A stretch of DNA of 64,000 bases from Suillus spraguei (taxonomy: Eukaryota > Basidiomycota > Agaricomycetes > Boletales > Suillaceae). How positions within the stretch are numbered: position 1 is the first letter of the stretch; each line of letters opens with the position of its first letter. Location: positions 248,001 through 312,000 of the forward strand of contig JABCPU010000016.1 in NCBI GenBank assembly GCA_016800925.1. The letters are read 5' to 3'. The position numbers were made by a program, and so were the translations under genes. Shown here in pieces: positions 60,236 to 64,000 of this stretch. Under the pieces are notes generated by a model. The model had not been told where the DNA came from. It was given only the letters and a program-made list of their open reading frames with translations, and did not search any database.

Positions 60236-61152
60236 ATGCCCGATGTGTACGAGTCGGCAGAGTCAGATGCCTTGAATGACACCTCGGACGGTGCAGCGCA
60301 ACCTGTGTATGTATACTGAAGTTATACGTAAGTTGGTCTGCTCATGAATTGGTTAATATCTGTAGCCCCACGCGATCCATTTATGCGTTGACCCGCAAAG
60401 AAATAACACGCGGAATCGCCAATCGCTTTGTGCACTCGCACACGTATATATTTCTCTACTTGTCCATGGCGGCCCTGTCCGTGACAACCGTCGTGCTCAG
60501 CCTGTCTGACGGATGCCCAGGGTTGCCGTTCTATATATTGGAGATAGTAATTAACACGAGCATGATCTTGGAGGTTGGCGTGCGTTTCGTTGCGTTTGGT
60601 CGGGTGCGTATATGTTCATCCCTGAATTTTGGTCACTGAGGTAACTTGGTACGAGCAGCAATTCTGGAGATCGCCATTTAACCTGTTGGATCTTATACTC
60701 ACGTTGTTCTGTGTGATCACTTTATTGGTGATAACGTTTGCGGGGTGTGGAGCGGGGAGTAAGGAAGAGGAGTTATTGGACACTTTACTGCTTATTGCAC
60801 GTAATGTCCTACAATTTGGCCGTCTAGCAGCGGTCATGCGACAGTGTGTTTCAAATATTCAGTCTGCGCATCGTACACTAACCTCAAAGGCAGGTCCGGC
60901 CAGTCCATATTTTCCAGGCCAAAGCCAATCGATATCACCGCAATCAGGAGAGCAGGCTATACTAGCCTCGACTATGATTTGGAGGATGATAATCAAGATG
61001 GTGATTCAGAATTGGGTCGACCACTGGTAGAAGATACAGTATTATTTGATGCACAAGACGACGAGCAACCCAGTCACATGTCAGATATGCCACGAGCTGC
61101 GCAGGCTGTACACGACCGTGATGACGAGGATGTCTGGGCGGAATTAGGTTGA
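60236..61152 (+). CDS. Four-helix voltage-sensor-like membrane protein
   Basis: Exons in phase: MPDVYESAESDALNDTS; then PTRSIYALTRKEITRGIANR, FLYLSMAALSVTTVVLSL (S1-like) and ILEIVINTSMILEVGVRF (S2-like, acidic); then FWRSPFNLLDLILTLFCVIT (S3-like, with Asp in the NLLDL motif); then LLLIARNVLQFGRLAAVMRQ (S4-like, three Arg). No pore helices follow; the tail is acidic and ends DVWAELG. The F-x-NLLDL pattern with S2 Glu and S4 Arg is that of a voltage-sensor domain, so this may be a voltage-sensor-only protein of the Hv1/VSP kind. The Hv1 S4 signature RxWRxxR is absent, so channel function is not shown. Confidence 0.75.
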
Positions 61153-62225
61153 GGCGAGAGGTGATCCACACTGCACACAGCCTAAGTTATATGTTCCCTT
61201 CCCCTTTCTACAACGCATTCTACTCAGACGAACGTTGCGATTAATTCTATCCTCGCCAGTTACAGGCCGAATGAACGGTCGACACGGATCATTCCGGTTG
61301 GTGCTCTTAGGTCCGACATATATTGGGTATCAGACATGTTGTGAACTTCCACCCCACTTGATATGCTTATGTAGTTATCATGAGTACTCATGCCTGCAGC
61401 CTCATCCTTCTCATTGTGGGCGTTAGGCTTGCTTCGTGCGTGCTGAACATTCTAACGCTCGTTATAGTTTACATGATCATCGGGACTGCGGTTAGTTACC
61501 TGAAGCGCTGATTGACTTTTGGTGGGGGCCGGCGGATGTTCAACAGCCTGTGACTTCATTCCGCTTCCCAGGGCTAATTATTTCATGAGGAGCTTGGTTG
61601 CCACGTTCTCACAGGTCCAGGTACGTGTACCCTCGTACACTACATCAAGTCAAATTTGAGGTTATACATTTGTGGACTTGTACCACGAGACCACGTCATT
61701 TGCTGAACCGTCGGAACCGCGGCAAATCTAAGCAAGAGACAAATTAACCCGAAGTTCTTGTACGTGGTGATTAATATTGAAAATTTTGCCAGTTACTAGA
61801 GGCTACTAGTCTACGTACAACCATATAGCCCCGGTGTCTACACGGATATGCCATTCTCTGAGAAACTGATGCACTTTACAAGACATTTTGTGACACCGGT
61901 GACCGAAGATTATTTACGTACTAGTGCTTGAAGTCAAAGTATCCGTTTGATGCCGCTTTGCCGACAAAATTATTATTATTATTACACGGTAGCTACGGAA
62001 ATCAGACGCTTTGATTGCTTTAATGCTGGCTGGCCTTTCCTTTCCTTCATTCTTTTGCTCCCCCAGGCACTTCAAATTAACAGTGTATCACTGAGATTCA
62101 TGTCCTCCGTCCTTTTCAATTGAAGTCTCCTTGTATTCTAACATCCAGGATTATTACCCCTCAGGACAGACCCGCTGTATAATTTATACGCTGCCAGGGC
62201 ACAGTAAGCCCTCACATTCTTTTAC
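61153..62225. other. Intergenic
   Basis: About 1.07 kb, with a short ATT microsatellite near 61970-61985. No gene seen. Confidence 0.5.
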
Positions 62226-64000
62226 ATGTCTTCCACTCGACATTGGTTTTCAAAACGTGTCACAACTCCTAAAACTCCCACTTTCAATGACTTGGACCGT
62301 TCAGCATCAACTGAAAAACTCCCAATACATGTCGAAAGTTCAAAGCACTCCGATAACTTCAAATTCAGTTCTTTTGCGTCTGTCATGGGCAGAAAGTCCA
62401 AAAAGTCGCGCCCGACTTTAGCTATTCCTGATCCTCCACTACCATCCCTCGTTTCTGCCCCTGCAGGCTATTCGAATCCTCGCCAGTACACTAATAGGCC
62501 TCCCGCCAAATCAATTTCATCCACTCTCCGCTCCGGAGACGACTCTCTCGAACCTAGGACCCCTCCCGATGTCCAGACAGATCGTGTTTCATTCCCTCGC
62601 TCGGTTTTGACACTGTCAGACCCTGATCCTTTCGCATCAGGCGGTATCTCTGTGCCCCGAAGCATCTTAGACCGGGGTAGAATATCCGCCTACTCCGGTA
62701 CTTCAGCACATGATGTGTTTCCAAATAAAGACGAAGTCGATTTTTTGCAACATCCATCGCATCTCTCGATGTCCTCACAGTCTCACAGTGACGGTCACAA
62801 TACGATATCATCACTGGAATCTATTGGGCCATTTTTATCTCCTATAGCGGACGGTCGGGGCACATCACCTAGGTAGGGACCTTTTGCTCTTGTAGAAAGA
62901 AATTGTCGTCCTCAACTTATTTAGTAGAGAAACGTTCAAGAGATAATAGACGATCGAAAAATTCTAGAAAGTCCCGTGCATTGCAACTCTTTTGATAAAT
63001 CATCTAAACCTTCGCTGTCAAAGCATGGGTCTGCAATAACCTTGACTGATCAGAGTCGCAAAGGTCCCCCAGATTTGCCTGCTGTGACTGTACGATCCAC
63101 AATTTATCCGAGATGCTATACGGCGCCTAACCCGTTCCAGGGTGCACCGAGGACTGTGTCTCGAAAGAAGTCTACTCCTGCCTCTGCCGAAGTATATATT
63201 CGCTCTCGTACCCTCAGCCGCCAGCAATCCATATCTCGTCCTGCTCCAGCTTGTGAACTTCCTCCGCCTCCTATAATGTCACGTGTCATATCCGCTCCCG
63301 CGGATGACGGTCCCGAAAGTAAAATTCCGTTATCGGCGGATGGGAGTTCTTCCGGGATATTGTGCGCTTCAGCAACCTGGCGGATCCAAGACCTGGATGA
63401 AATTAATAATCAACGTTATCGACCATATAAAGAGACTAGCCTAGGCTTTGTTCGTGACCTCGAAACTCAGCGCCAACCGGTAAAGGAGTTAAGCCGCATT
63501 CATGTCGGGGACGCCACGGACTCGCCTCCACCACCATTATCTTTCCACCAGCTGAAGAAGTCTATGTCGCATTCAACCTTGCAAAAGGCTAAATCAGGCT
63601 CAAGCGGTACGCAAGAATTTTTTAAAGGAGACAAGGGCTTGAAGAAACATCACTCTTTTCATCGTTCACGCGTCCACACACTCCCTATACCAGCCCCCCC
63701 TTCCACACCACCCTCTCACGATCCTTTACCAACTGAAAGTAATATACCACCGCTCCCACGTCGTCACACTGTCGTGCGAAAACGTATTTTTTCGGGCTCT
63801 AGGAAATCGTCAACAGCAATAACAGATGAAGATTTACGCTCGGTATTCAGTCTTCCAACAGAAGCAGGACGCTCCCACTTAGTTTCACCCAGAACCGTTG
63901 TATCCTTACTCGACGAGCCTTCTTCAGAATCGCTTGCATTGGATATAGTGTACCCAGCTGCGGAGTTTACCCCGCAATATATCATGTCCCCCGCGGAAAT
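62226..64000 (+). CDS. Ser/Pro-rich protein, N-terminal part, runs off the window
   Basis: Exon 1 starts MSSTRHWFSKRVTTPKTPTF and ends at 62872. A 70-80-bp intron with its acceptor near 62935 leads to a frame open to the right edge (VQEIIDDRKILESPVHCNSF, then SKHGSAITLTDQSRKGPPDL, and later TWRIQDLDEINNQRYRPYKE, GFVRDLETQRQ, HTVVRKRIFSGSRKSS). The visible 560 or so residues are rich in Ser, Pro and basic patches with many SP and TP sites, as in long disordered regions of fungal signalling or polarity proteins. Any folded domain must lie beyond the window. The frame is intact so far. Confidence 0.8.

Overview
The window looks like nuclear DNA of a mushroom-forming basidiomycete (Agaricomycetes). 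Genes are split by many short GT-AG introns of roughly 45-65 bp. Coding sequence alternates with decayed Helitron, LINE and LTR sequence, and the orthologues that can be named are fungal: RPB6, ADE1, DMC1, SWI5, CWC25, a scavenger decapping enzyme, a CQD1-type mitochondrial kinase and a Hst3/4-type sirtuin. All assignments come from reading translated sequence; no database search was possible.

Layout. 1-12.7 kb is transposon territory: the 3' part of a Tad/Jockey-like LINE with a solo LTR nested in it, a small terminal-inverted-repeat element, then two Helitrons head to tail. The first is a decayed autonomous copy with a Rep/helicase pseudogene. The second is non-autonomous and carries a 7-bp minisatellite. 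They share a 5' block of about 210 bp and a 3' array of long hairpins. 12.7-18.5 kb holds decayed coding remnants and a broken Cys-rich secreted-protein gene. 18.5-26 kb is gene-dense: a multi-RRM protein (-), RPB6 (+) and the sirtuin (-). 26-29.5 kb has two tandem RNase T2 genes. 30-40 kb carries DMC1, a fructosamine-3-kinase-like gene, ADE1, CQD1 and hypothetical genes. 40-57.5 kb is rich in duplicates: two F-box/LRR copies (one split by an orphan gene), one intact and one relic SDR, and two full plus one relic MFS transporter. DcpS and SWI5 are interspersed. 58.7-64 kb has CWC25, a divergently transcribed four-helix voltage-sensor-like membrane protein, and the start of a Ser/Pro-rich gene that runs off the right edge.

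Functional links. DMC1 and SWI5 act in the same meiotic strand-exchange step and lie about 18 kb apart. RPB6, CWC25 and DcpS serve transcription, splicing and mRNA decay, with no sign of co-regulation. The duplicated RNase T2, MFS, SDR and F-box genes are the accessory part.

A recurring oddity is that several conserved genes (sirtuin, FN3K-like, ADE1, DcpS, DMC1) each contain exactly one apparent single-base deletion, while RPB6, the intact SDR, CQD1 and one MFS copy read through cleanly. This could be sequence error or real decay; read data would decide.
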